DNA from: an uncultured Eubacteriales bacterium
Lineage (GTDB): Bacteria > Bacillota > Clostridia > TANB77 > CAG-508
NCBI GenBank assembly: GCA_905203305.1
Contig: CAJKVH010000016.1
Location: forward strand, 1 to 20,716
Length of the DNA stretch: 20,716 bases
Direction: 5' to 3'
A program made the translations under genes and the position numbers. The notes under the pieces are model-generated. The model was not told where the DNA came from, made no database searches, and worked only from the letters and a program-made list of their open reading frames with translations. Numbering within the stretch: the first letter of the stretch is position 1; every line of letters starts with the position of its first letter. This document shows, one piece after another, positions 7,504 through 15,328 of the stretch.

Positions 7504-7995
7504 TTGAGAAATGATGATGATAAAATAATTATAAAACTAATACAAGAGATAACAAAAATAGAATTAGAACAAATACATTTTGAAAAAATAGAAAAATATC
7601 AGGGAATATCAGAATATGATTTTTACTTAATAAAACTAAAGGGAATAACAAAAGAAGGAGAGATGAAAAATATACTTTTAAAAAGCATAAAGCCAGGAAA
7701 AATAAAAGAATCATTATTTTGTATATGTGATTTAGCTTATGAAAAAAATTTAAATAATAAAGCAAAAAAGATAAAAAAGATTTCAATTACAGAAGAAAGA
7801 GAAAGTCTAAAAAATATAAATATTGTATCAGTAAAGTTATTTGAAGAAGATCTGAATATCGTAAAATCTAGTATAAAAATCTACTTCATTGAAATGTCTG
7901 TAATTATAAAAAATAAAATTCTAAAAGAAAGGATGGGAAAAGTTGAAATAAATCCAAAAGACATAATGATAATTGGAGTAGAAAATGTAACTTGA
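7504..7995 (+). CDS. Unrecognised protein; 5' end uncertain
   Basis: The open frame from TTG 7504 gives 163 residues: a short soluble protein rich in Ile, Lys and Glu, possibly an alpha/beta fold, no membrane helix, no motif I can name. The start is doubtful. A perfect AAAGGAGG ribosome binding site (7448-7455) points to a start near 7463, but no ATG, GTG or TTG lies there. The frame at 7463 reads KSAYDYKKLFSKY and stops at 7507; one extra T in the T6 run at 7491-7496 would join it to the main frame as YDYKKLFFKILRNDDDK. So the true protein may be about 12 residues longer with an indel, or the gene may be damaged. TTG 7504 itself lacks a ribosome binding site. Confidence 0.55.
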   Translation: MRNDDDKIIIKLIQEITKIELEQIHFEKIEKYQGISEYDFYLIKLKGITKEGEMKNILLKSIKPGKIKESLFCICDLAYEKNLNNKAKKIKKISITEERESLKNINIVSVKLFEEDLNIVKSSIKIYFIEMSVIIKNKILKERMGKVEINPKDIMIIGVENVT

Positions 7996-8020
7996 TTTAT
8001 TGCCAAAAATCTATTATAAT
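7992..8020 (+). promoter_or_regulatory. Promoter of the TSCPD gene
   Basis: TTGATT (7992-7997), exact 17-bp spacer, TATAAT (8015-8020). The -35 overlaps the stop codon of the previous gene. Confidence 0.75.
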
Positions 8021-8049
8021 AGACAAAAAGCGATAAGGAAGTGATAAAT

Positions 8050-8307
8050 ATGAAATATATATATGAGCCACAAGGAGTTTGTTCTATGCAAATGATATTT
8101 GAGATAGAAGGAGACACAATAAAAGATTTAAAAATCATTGGAGGATGTCCGGGAAACACAGTAGGAGTATCTTTATTAGTAAAAGGAAGAAAAGTCGATG
8201 AAGTAATCGAGCTTTTAAAAGGGATACCATGTGGAATGAGAGGAACATCATGCCCAGATCAAGTATCAAAAGCTTTACAAGAATATAAAGAAAAATATAA
8301 TATATAA
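8050..8307 (+). CDS. TSCPD domain protein
   Basis: 85 residues. ATG 8050 preferred to GTG 8041 because AAGGA (8035-8039) is 10 bp before it and only 1 bp before the GTG. The sequence matches the small stand-alone TSCPD family: YEPQGVCS, GGCPGN, and the closing GTSCPDQVSKAL. Conserved cysteines at CS, GGCPG, PCG and SCPD could bind a metal. The same domain occurs at the C-terminus of some class II ribonucleotide reductases; the stand-alone form has no proven function. Single-gene transcript with its own promoter and a bidirectional terminator. Confidence 0.9.
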   Translation: MKYIYEPQGVCSMQMIFEIEGDTIKDLKIIGGCPGNTVGVSLLVKGRKVDEVIELLKGIPCGMRGTSCPDQVSKALQEYKEKYNI

Positions 8308-8321
8308 AAAGTGTTGAAAAT

Positions 8322-8364
8322 AAAGAAAAAGGTGGCTAGTTAGTTTATAGCCGCCTTTTATTTA
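8322..8364. terminator. Bidirectional terminator between TSCPD and PBP genes
   Basis: Stem GGTGGCTA (8331-8338) / TAGCCGCC (8348-8355) with one G-T pair, A-rich left flank and T-rich right flank, between convergent genes. Confidence 0.85.
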
Positions 8365-10269
8365 TTATTTTTGATCGGGTTCTATTCCCATATAAGGTAA
8401 TACTTCAGAAAGAATATTAGAAACAACAGGAGCTGCTGTTTGTCCACCTTGGTGACTATCACCTTTAGGGTCATATAATGTAACCAAAATTACAACTTGA
8501 GTATTTTCAATTGGAGAAATTGCTGCAAAAGAAGTAGTATATCCAGAACTTGTATCTCCAACAACGGGTTCAGAAGTTCCAGATTTTCCACCAATAGAAT
8601 AACCTTCAACTTGAGCATGTTTTCCAGTTCCATCTGTTACAACTGATTTCATCATAGATTTTACTTGGTTAGCTGTTTGAGCTGATAAAACTTTTCTTAT
8701 CTTCTTTGTGTCAAAAGTTGTAATTTCTCCAGTATCTGTATTTGTCATAGATTTAACAATTTTTGGTTCAAGTAAGTTACCATTATTTGCAATAGCAGAA
8801 ATTGCTGTAACCATTTGTAAAGGTGTAATGGTAAATCTTTGTCCAAAAGACATTGTTGCAAGTTCAACTGCACCTACTTTATCTAATTCATGGAAAATAC
8901 TTGAAGCTTCACCTGGTAATCCAGAATTTGTTTTATCAAATAATCCAAATGCTTTGTAATATTTATACAAAGTCGGAGCACCAATTCTTTTTCCAAGTTG
9001 AATAAAAGAAGGGTTACAAGAATCCATTAATGCTTCTCTTAAAGATTCACCATCATGTTTTTTATAATATGGTGCCTGATAGTACCAACATTGAATTGTT
9101 TTATCTGCAACTGTTTCAAAACCATTACAATAAAAATCATTTGCTATATCTGTTTTTGTAATATTTTCTTCAAGAGCTACAGAAGCTGTAATTAATTTAA
9201 AAACTGATCCTGGTTCATAAGTTTCAGAAACAGAACGTACAGACCACATTTTATATATTCTAGAAGATTTATCTTTACTAGATAAAGAATCCCAATTATC
9301 AGCATAAAAAGATGTTGGAGTAAATGGGCTATTTAGGTCATAATCTGGATAAGATGCCATAGCTAAAATATCGCCTGTTTGTGGGTTCATAATTATACAG
9401 TTTCCACCTTTTAAACATGAATTTTCCTCTACAGCTTGTTTTAAGTATTTTTCAACAATAGATTGAATATTTACATCTATAGTAAGAGTTAAATTATATC
9501 CATTTTCAGCAGGGATAAAAGACTCTTGTGAATTGGGAATTTCACTTTGAGAAGCATCAGTTGACATTACAACTTCGCCAGATGTTCCTTTTAGAATAGA
9601 ATTATAAGAAGATTCTATTCCAGCTAAGCCTTGATTATCAGTTCCACAAGCACCTATTACTTGAGAAGCTAAAGTTCCATAAGGATAGTATCTTTTTGAA
9701 TCTTCATCAATGTTAATTCCAGCTGTTATTTTATTATCAGATATCCATGATTTTAAAGTTGTAACTTTATCTTCTTCAACTTTTTCTGCAATAGTTACAG
9801 AAGATGAAGCATTATTTAATTTTTGTAAAGTTTCATCGTAATTTAATTCAAATATTTCAGAGAGTTTTTTAGCAATCAATTCTTTTAATTCATTTGAATC
9901 AGAATGAATTTTACTTTTTAATTTTGAAGGATTTACAGATATTGTATCAACAGTTTCGCTTATTGCAAGAGAAGCACCTGTTGAATCATATATATTTCCT
10001 CTTTTACTGCTAATTGTTTCACTGGTTGTTTGTTGTTTTGTTGCAAGAGTAGAAAGGTAAGAACCATTTATTAATTGTAAATAAAATAGTCTACCAATAA
10101 GTAGAATAAGCAAAACAACAACCACAATTAAAGCTATTTTTAATTTTTTTGATGAAACAACATTTTCTATATTCATATTACTTTTTAATTTTGCAATTTT
10201 ATCATCTGTTTTAGATTTTATTATTTTATTTTTTACTTTTTTCGCAAGTTTTTTATTTTTCTTGTTCAT
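8365..10269 (-). CDS. Class B penicillin-binding protein (FtsI/SpoVD type)
   Basis: 634 residues from the ATG at 10269, which has GGTGAT 5-10 bp upstream; an in-frame ATG at 10281 would add four residues but has no ribosome binding site. Lysine-rich cytosolic tail, one membrane helix (about 44-63), PBP dimerisation domain beginning ISSKRGNIYDSTG, then the transpeptidase domain: S355-V-F-K358 (acyl-serine in EPGSVFK), S417-C-N, and K562-S-G-T. All catalytic motifs are present. It cross-links peptidoglycan at septum or in spore cortex. No PASTA domain follows the transpeptidase domain. SpoVD or FtsI cannot be decided: no mra/mur/ftsL genes adjoin, so it is a stand-alone locus. Confidence 0.93.
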   Translation of the reverse strand: MNKKNKKLAKKVKNKIIKSKTDDKIAKLKSNMNIENVVSSKKLKIALIVVVVLLILLIGRLFYLQLINGSYLSTLATKQQTTSETISSKRGNIYDSTGASLAISETVDTISVNPSKLKSKIHSDSNELKELIAKKLSEIFELNYDETLQKLNNASSSVTIAEKVEEDKVTTLKSWISDNKITAGINIDEDSKRYYPYGTLASQVIGACGTDNQGLAGIESSYNSILKGTSGEVVMSTDASQSEIPNSQESFIPAENGYNLTLTIDVNIQSIVEKYLKQAVEENSCLKGGNCIIMNPQTGDILAMASYPDYDLNSPFTPTSFYADNWDSLSSKDKSSRIYKMWSVRSVSETYEPGSVFKLITASVALEENITKTDIANDFYCNGFETVADKTIQCWYYQAPYYKKHDGESLREALMDSCNPSFIQLGKRIGAPTLYKYYKAFGLFDKTNSGLPGEASSIFHELDKVGAVELATMSFGQRFTITPLQMVTAISAIANNGNLLEPKIVKSMTNTDTGEITTFDTKKIRKVLSAQTANQVKSMMKSVVTDGTGKHAQVEGYSIGGKSGTSEPVVGDTSSGYTTSFAAISPIENTQVVILVTLYDPKGDSHQGGQTAAPVVSNILSEVLPYMGIEPDQK

Positions 10270-10325
10270 AATAATCACCATTTTCTTTTTAGTTTTAAAT
10301 TATGAAATGTTAAATTTTCACAATT

Positions 10326-10354
10326 ATTTTATAGTAAATTAAAACAAAAATCAA
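10326..10354 (-). promoter_or_regulatory. Promoter of the PBP gene
   Basis: On the minus strand, TTGATT (10354-10349), 17-bp spacer, TAAAAT (10331-10326). It shares the 114-bp divergent region with the comM start. Confidence 0.5.
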
Positions 10355-10383
10355 TAATATTACAAAAAAAGGAGGATAAATAT

Positions 10384-11932
10384 TTGTTATCAAAAATTAA
10401 AAGTATGTCTTTAGATGGATTAAATGGATATTTAGTAGAAATTCAATCAGATGTAGCAGGAGGTCTTCCAAACTTTGAAATAGTTGGTCTTCCAGATATT
10501 AGAGTAAAAGAAGCTAAAGAAAGAGTAAGAACAGCAATAAAAAATTCTAATATAGATTTTCCAAGTAGAAAAATAATAGTAAATTTAGCACCAGCAGATA
10601 AAAGAAAAGAAGGAACTCATCTGGATTTGCCAATAGCTATTGGAATATTAATAGCAATGGGAGAAATAAGAAAAATTAAAATAGAAAATTTTGAAAGTAC
10701 AATTTTTTTAGGAGAACTTTCATTAGATGGTAGCATTAATTGGGTGAATGGAATTTTACCTATGTGTATAGAAGCAAAAAATTTAGGAATAAAAAGAGTT
10801 ATTCTGCCAACAGAAAATGTAATGGAAGCATCAATTGTAAAAGATTTAGACATAATACCAGTAAATAATTTATTAGATGTAATTAAATATCTAAAAGATG
10901 AAAAGAAAATAGAAAGACATATAAAACAAAATCTAAATTTAGAAAATATAGATAATTATAATATTGATTTTTCGGAAGTAAAAGGTCAAGAAAATGCAAA
11001 AAGAGCTTTAGAAATTGCAGTTGCGGGAATGCATAACTGTTTGTTAATTGGACCACCAGGTGCAGGAAAAAGCTTGCTTGCTGAAAGAATAGTTACAATT
11101 ATGCCTGATTTAACTTTTAAAGAAGCACTAGAAATAACTAAAATTCATAGCATATCAGGAGAAAAAGAATGTATAAATGGTTTAATAAATAAAAGACCAT
11201 TTAGAAACCCAAATCATACAAGCTCGGAAACAGCTATAATGGGAGGACGGAAGAAATCCAAAGCCAGGGGAAATAAGTTTAGCACATTTAGGAGTATTGT
11301 TTTTAGACGAACTTCCAGAGTTTAAGAAAAATACATTAGAGGTATTAAGAGGTCCTTTAGAAAGCAGAAAAGTAACAATAAGTAGGGTAAATTCAGTTGT
11401 TACATATCCGTCAAATTTTATGCTTATTGCAAGTATGAATCCATGTAGATGTGGATATTATGGATCAGATGATAATAGGTGTAGATGCTCTGAAAGTTCA
11501 ATAAATAATTATTTATCAAAAATAAGTGGACCACTTCTAGATAGAATAGATCTGCAAATTGAAGTGAAACAAGTTAACTATAAAAAGATAAGTTCAAAAG
11601 AAAATAGTGAAACATCAGAAAGAATAAAAAAAAGAGTAGATGTAGCAAGAAATATTCAAAATGAACGATATAGCAATTTAGAAATATATTCAAACTCGGA
11701 ATTAACACCTAAGCTTATTGAAAAATATTGCAAAATAGATAATGAGTCAAAAGAACTATTGCAAAAGGTTTTTGAAAAATTCGGACTTAGTGGAAGAGCA
11801 TACTCAAGAATATTAAAGTTAGCAAGAACGATTGCAGACTTAGATGAAGAAGAAAACATAATGAAGAAACATATAGCAGAAGCAATTCAATATAGAGTTT
11901 TAGACAGAGAATATTGGAGGAGTAAATATTGA
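10384..11932 (+). CDS. comM: ComM/YifB AAA+ ATPase, needs +1 frameshift
   Basis: Magnesium-chelatase-like AAA+ protein. In Gram-negative bacteria ComM is the hexameric branch-migration helicase of natural transformation. TTG start at 10384 with AAAGGAGG (10367-10374) upstream. Reading both frames gives 515 residues, the normal length: N-terminal S5-fold/Lon-like domain (1-180), Walker A GPPGAGKS (223-230), Walker B FLDELPEF (D308-E309), a Cys cluster MNPCRCGYYG...CRC, and the C-terminal lid domain. Frame one reads GGA CGG AAG at 11245 and stops at 11325; skipping C11248 gives GGA GGA AGA and restores the conserved MGGG-x-NPKPGEIS segment. The stop overlaps the dprA start (TTGA). Next to dprA and yraN, so a recombination/competence operon. 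Confidence 0.93.
11245..11254 (+). other. +1 frameshift site at CGG in comM
   Basis: GGA-CGG-AAG in the first frame; reading on from GGA at 11249 restores the family sequence. GGGAGG (11241-11246), a Shine-Dalgarno-like stretch, lies directly upstream, as in some +1 recoding sites. Confidence 0.8.
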
Positions 11933-12777
11933 AAATAATAGATATAAATGAAAAGGAATATCCGAGAGTTTTAAGAAAAATAGAAAATCCGCCTAAAAAG
12001 CTATATGTTGAAGGTGATGAAAGAATATTAAATTCTAATTGTATAGCAGTGGTAGGAAGCAGAAAAAATACAAAATATGGAGAAAAATGGTGTAAAAAAT
12101 TTGTAAAAGAATTAGTAAAATATGACCTTAAAATAGTAAGTGGAATGGCAATTGGAATAGACTTAATTGCGCATAAAGAGGCAATAAAAGAAGGCGGAAA
12201 AACAATTGCAGTTTTACCATCAGGATTGAAAAACATATATCCAAAAGAAAATATAAAATTATATGAAGAGATAATTTCAAATGGAGGATGTGTTATTTCA
12301 GAATATGAGCCTTATGAAGAAGCAAAATCTAAAAAATTCTTAGAAAGAAATAGAATAGTAAGTGGAATTTCTATTGGATGTTTGGTTGTAGAAGCAGCAT
12401 ATAGAAGTGGGACAAGCGTAACAGCAAGACTTACGAAAAATCAAAAAAGAGATGTATTTTGTATTCCTGGAAGCTTAGATAATTCGAAAAGTATAGGAAC
12501 AAATAAACTAATAAAAGATTTTGCAAAACTTGTAACTTCGCCAGAAGATATTATAAAAAATTATGAATTTTTACATAAAATAGAATTAGAAAAGCCTGAA
12601 GAAAAAGAAGAAGAAAATGAAATATTAAAATTGATAAAAGAAGATCCTATAAATATAGACGATATAGTAAAATTATCTAACAAAAATATTAAAGAAATTA
12701 TTTCGGAAATAACTATTTTAGAATTAGATGGTAAAATAGAAAGATTACCGGGGAATATGTATATAAGAGGTGAGTAA
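11929..12777 (+). CDS. dprA: DNA-processing protein DprA (short form)
   Basis: 282 residues. Binds incoming single-stranded DNA and loads RecA during transformation. TTG start at 11929 with GGAGG (11916-11920), overlapping the comM stop by 4 bp. The Rossmann-like core is clear: AVVGSRKNTKYG (residues ~40-52), SGMAIGIDLIAHKEAI, TIAVLPSGLKNIYPKEN, ISEYEP, FLERNRIVSGIS and the C-terminal winged-helix (about 225-282, ILKLIKEDPINIDDIV). It lacks the N-terminal SAM/HhH region of longer DprA (about 360 residues) and starts almost directly with the core, as many clostridial DprA do. No other competence genes are visible, so use for uptake is inferred. Confidence 0.93.
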   Translation: MKIIDINEKEYPRVLRKIENPPKKLYVEGDERILNSNCIAVVGSRKNTKYGEKWCKKFVKELVKYDLKIVSGMAIGIDLIAHKEAIKEGGKTIAVLPSGLKNIYPKENIKLYEEIISNGGCVISEYEPYEEAKSKKFLERNRIVSGISIGCLVVEAAYRSGTSVTARLTKNQKRDVFCIPGSLDNSKSIGTNKLIKDFAKLVTSPEDIIKNYEFLHKIELEKPEEKEEENEILKLIKEDPINIDDIVKLSNKNIKEIISEITILELDGKIERLPGNMYIRGE

Positions 12778-13138
12778 AATTAATAAAAAGGAATTAGGAG
12801 ATATCGGAGAGAAATTAAGTGAAAGATATTTAAGAAAATGTGGTTATAGTGTAATCGATAAAAATTTTAGGGCAAGAGAAGGCGAAATTGATATTGTTTC
12901 TGTAGAAAAAAATGAATATGTATTTGTAGAGGTAAAAACAAGAAGTAATTTATGTTTTGGAAAACCAAGAGAAGCTGTAGATAATCAAAAAAAGAAGCAT
13001 TTATATAAAGCAGCTAAATATTATTTATATAAGAATAATTTAGAAAAGCAAGAAATAAGATTTGATGTAATAGAAATTTATATAGAAAAAAATAGGTATA
13101 AATTAATACACTTAAAAAATGTTGACATAAATTGTTGA
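12770..13138 (+). CDS. YraN-family PD-(D/E)xK nuclease-like protein
   Basis: About 120 residues, UPF0102. The restriction-endonuclease-like core is complete: GEKLSERYLRKCGY, NFRAREGEIDIV (E-x-D), VFVEVKTR (E-x-K). Predicted Holliday-junction or DNA-end nuclease, often next to dprA. Start is unclear. GTG 12770 overlaps dprA by 8 bp and has no ribosome binding site before it; instead AGAGGTG (12766-12772) would suit a start near 12779, where an ATT codon begins N-K-K-E-L-G, the usual N-terminus of the family. Last gene of the comM-dprA-yraN unit. Confidence 0.88.
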   Translation: MSKINKKELGDIGEKLSERYLRKCGYSVIDKNFRAREGEIDIVSVEKNEYVFVEVKTRSNLCFGKPREAVDNQKKKHLYKAAKYYLYKNNLEKQEIRFDVIEIYIEKNRYKLIHLKNVDINC

Positions 13139-13163
13139 TTTAATGGCAAAATTATAGTAAAAT
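13135..13163 (+). promoter_or_regulatory. Candidate rsmA promoter
   Basis: TTGATT (13135-13140), 17-bp spacer, TAAAAT (13158-13163), 20 bp before the ATG. The -35 overlaps the yraN stop codon. Confidence 0.45.
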
Positions 13164-13182
13164 ATTGTACAGAGGTAAGAAA

Positions 13183-14058
13183 ATGAGTGTATTAGAAGAA
13201 ACAAAATATTTAATGAAAAAATATAAAATAAAAGCAAATAAAAATTTAGGACAAAACTTTTTAATAGATGATACTGTTATAGAAGATATTGTAAATGGTG
13301 CAAATATAACTAAAAACGATCTAGTAATTGAAATAGGACCAGGACTTGGAAGCATGACAGCATTATTGGTGGAAAAAGCAAAAAAAGTTATATGTATAGA
13401 ATTAGATAAAAAAATGATACAAATCTTAAATGATAGATTTATAGCATATAATAATATTGAAATTATAAATGAAGATGTATTAAAAATAGATTTAAATAGT
13501 TTAATTGAAAAAGAGAAAAAAGAAAATGAAATACAAAATGTAAAAATAGTAGCAAATTTACCATATTATATAACGACACCAATAATAATGAAATTATTAG
13601 AAGAAAATTTAGACATTGAAAGTATAACAGTAATGATCCAAAAAGAAGTAGCAGATAGGTTAATAGAAATACCTAGTGGCAAAAATACAGGAGCAATTAC
13701 TTATACTGTTTTTTACTACTGTGAACCTGAAAAAATAAGAGAAGTAGAAAATACATCTTTTGTGCCAATGCCAGAGGTTACATCAGAAGTAATATCTTTA
13801 AAATTAAGAAAAGAGCCAGCAGTAAAAGTAGAAAATAAAAAAGTATTTTTCAATATAATAAAAAGTGCATTTATGCAAAGAAGAAAAACATTAATAAATG
13901 CATTAGTAAACACAGGAGTGTTTGCATCAAAAGAAGAAGGTGCAAAATTATTAAAAACTCTAAATTTAAAAGAAGATATAAGAGCAGAAAAACTAACAAT
14001 AGAAGATTTTGCAAGAATTAGTAATTATTTTTGCGATAATATAAAGAAAGACAAATAA
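13183..14058 (+). CDS. rsmA: 16S rRNA dimethyladenosine transferase RsmA/KsgA
   Basis: 291 residues, normal length. Dimethylates two adjacent adenines in the terminal hairpin of 16S rRNA, a late 30S assembly checkpoint. ATG 13183 chosen because AGAGGT (13171-13176) is 6 bp before it; a TTG at 13165 would only add six residues and includes the ribosome binding site. Motifs: NLGQNFLID (21-29), SAM motif I EIGPGLGSMT, acidic IELDKKM, catalytic NLPYYITTP, FVPMPEVTSEV, and the C-terminal helical domain with AFMQRRKTLINAL. It has its own promoter-like sequence. A 7-bp hairpin (14071-14077 / 14084-14090) follows but has no T-run. Confidence 0.95.
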   Translation: MSVLEETKYLMKKYKIKANKNLGQNFLIDDTVIEDIVNGANITKNDLVIEIGPGLGSMTALLVEKAKKVICIELDKKMIQILNDRFIAYNNIEIINEDVLKIDLNSLIEKEKKENEIQNVKIVANLPYYITTPIIMKLLEENLDIESITVMIQKEVADRLIEIPSGKNTGAITYTVFYYCEPEKIREVENTSFVPMPEVTSEVISLKLRKEPAVKVENKKVFFNIIKSAFMQRRKTLINALVNTGVFASKEEGAKLLKTLNLKEDIRAEKLTIEDFARISNYFCDNIKKDK

Positions 14059-14132
14059 TTAAAAATAGCCCTTTTAATTTAACTTAAAAGATGATATAAT
14101 AGGAATATAAATAATGAGAAGAGGAGGTATAT

Positions 14133-14879
14133 ATGAATCAAATTCTAGTTACTGAAAAATTATATATAACTCCAGAATTAAAAAAGAAAAAGAAAATGTA
14201 TAGATTAAATTTTATAATATCAATAATGTTAATTGTAATATTATTTTCTTTTTATACATATTCAGAATATGATAGAAATAAACTTGCAGATTTATCACAG
14301 GACATACTATCAGGAATGGAAAATGATGATACAACAATGAAAAGTGATAGTGATGCATGGATTGTGGCATTAGATGGAACAGACGAGGATCAAGAAAATA
14401 TAGAGAAAAATGGCAGCCAAGGAGATGGTGGAATTCAGACAGCATCATATACAAATACTACTGATAAATACAAAGCATCAGACGGTAAAACATATGAAAC
14501 AGTTGGAACAATAAGTATACCATCAATAAATGTTGATTATCCAATATTATCTGAAACAAGTGATAGTTTATTAAAAGTTTCTGTATGTAAATTCTGGGGA
14601 AGTAATCCAAACCAAGTCGGAAATCTTTGTATAGCAGGACATAATTATAGAAACAAAAGATTCTTTAGTAAAGTTCCAACACTAAAGGTTGGAGATATTA
14701 TAGAAATAACAGACGTGAATAAAACAACTTTAAAATATTCAGTTTATGATAAATACACGGTAGATCCATCAGACACAAGCTGTACAAGCCAAATAACAAA
14801 TGGTAAAAAGGTTGTAACACTTATAACATGTACAGATGATAGTAAACAAAGGGTAATTGTACAAGCAAAAGAAGTATAA
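14133..14879 (+). CDS. Sortase family transpeptidase (class D/E-like)
   Basis: 248 residues. Anchors surface proteins to the cell wall by cleaving an LPxTG-like sorting motif. AGAGGAGG 7 bp before the ATG; TATAAT at 14095-14100 is a likely -10. Cytosolic basic stretch (KKKKK), membrane helix (about 25-43), a long acidic Asp/Ser/Gly linker (45-115), then the sortase barrel: GTISIPSINVDYPIL, catalytic H170 (AGHNY), C233 (TLITC) and R240. All three active residues are present, with only seven residues between Cys and Arg. The membrane anchor is N-terminal. No substrate with a sorting signal lies in the window, so it is probably a housekeeping sortase. Convergent with the next gene. Confidence 0.92.
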   Translation: MNQILVTEKLYITPELKKKKKMYRLNFIISIMLIVILFSFYTYSEYDRNKLADLSQDILSGMENDDTTMKSDSDAWIVALDGTDEDQENIEKNGSQGDGGIQTASYTNTTDKYKASDGKTYETVGTISIPSINVDYPILSETSDSLLKVSVCKFWGSNPNQVGNLCIAGHNYRNKRFFSKVPTLKVGDIIEITDVNKTTLKYSVYDKYTVDPSDTSCTSQITNGKKVVTLITCTDDSKQRVIVQAKEV

Positions 14880-14880
14880 A

Positions 14881-14920
14881 AAATATCTTTTCGAAATAAA
14901 TCGAAAAGATATTTATTTTT
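14881..14920. terminator. Bidirectional terminator between sortase and Xre genes
   Basis: Perfect 14-bp stem AAATATCTTTTCGA (14881-14894) / TCGAAAAGATATTT (14901-14914), six-base loop, T-run to 14919. Confidence 0.9.
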
Positions 14921-14924
14921 AGAA

Positions 14925-15161
14925 TTAATCTTGTTCTACATCATTAAAAATAGGATCATCAAAAAATTCTAATAAAGTTATATTAAATCCTTCACAAACG
15001 TGTAATAAAGTATCTAGTTTTATAAGTTCTGTTGTGCCATTCATAAAAGCACATAAAGTAGAACGTGGTATTCCAGAAGCTTTAAATAAAGCCCAAATAG
15101 ACATTTTATTTTTATCTAAATAATAGCGTATACGTTTGCGAACAGCATCTGATAATGTCAT
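14925..15161 (-). CDS. Small Xre-family helix-turn-helix protein
   Basis: 78 residues, DNA-binding domain only. ATG 15161 chosen: GAGGTGAT lies 7-14 bp upstream, and the alternative GTG is part of that ribosome binding site. The helix-turn-helix is RKRIRYYLDKNKMSIWALFKASGIPRSTLCAFMNG, followed by a helix resembling the Xre dimer contact (LDTLLHVCEGFNITLLEFF) and an acidic tail. The 'SIWALFKASGIPRSTLCAFMNG' pattern is seen in small clostridial regulators. Its target is unknown; the divergent flavoprotein gene at 15329 is one possibility. Confidence 0.85.
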   Translation of the reverse strand: MTLSDAVRKRIRYYLDKNKMSIWALFKASGIPRSTLCAFMNGTTELIKLDTLLHVCEGFNITLLEFFDDPIFNDVEQD

Positions 15162-15328
15162 TATAAAAATCACCTCAATTATTTTGATATATAAAAAAGT
15201 ATAGCAAGAAAAATGTCGAAAATAGTCTATTTAAACATACCTTAAGACACATGTTAGTACACAAAAATAAAAATTTATATTTGAAGTTTTAGCAAAAAAC
15301 ATAAAAAATATTCTAAGGAGATGAAATT

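Noticed and set aside
11787..12236. Long minus-strand frame (149 codons) opposite comM/dprA
   Set aside because: Shadow of two genes with clear family motifs; its product is a run of F, L, S and Y with no start signal.
13097..13112. GTATAAATTAATACAC in yraN resembling the leader palindrome
   Set aside because: Inside coding sequence, lacks the outer bases of the left half-site and is likely chance in AT-rich DNA.
15235..15265. Possible operator between the Xre gene at 14925 and the flavoprotein gene (GACACATGTTAGTACAC)
   Set aside because: No convincing symmetry or repetition, and it does not match the palindromes at 20371.
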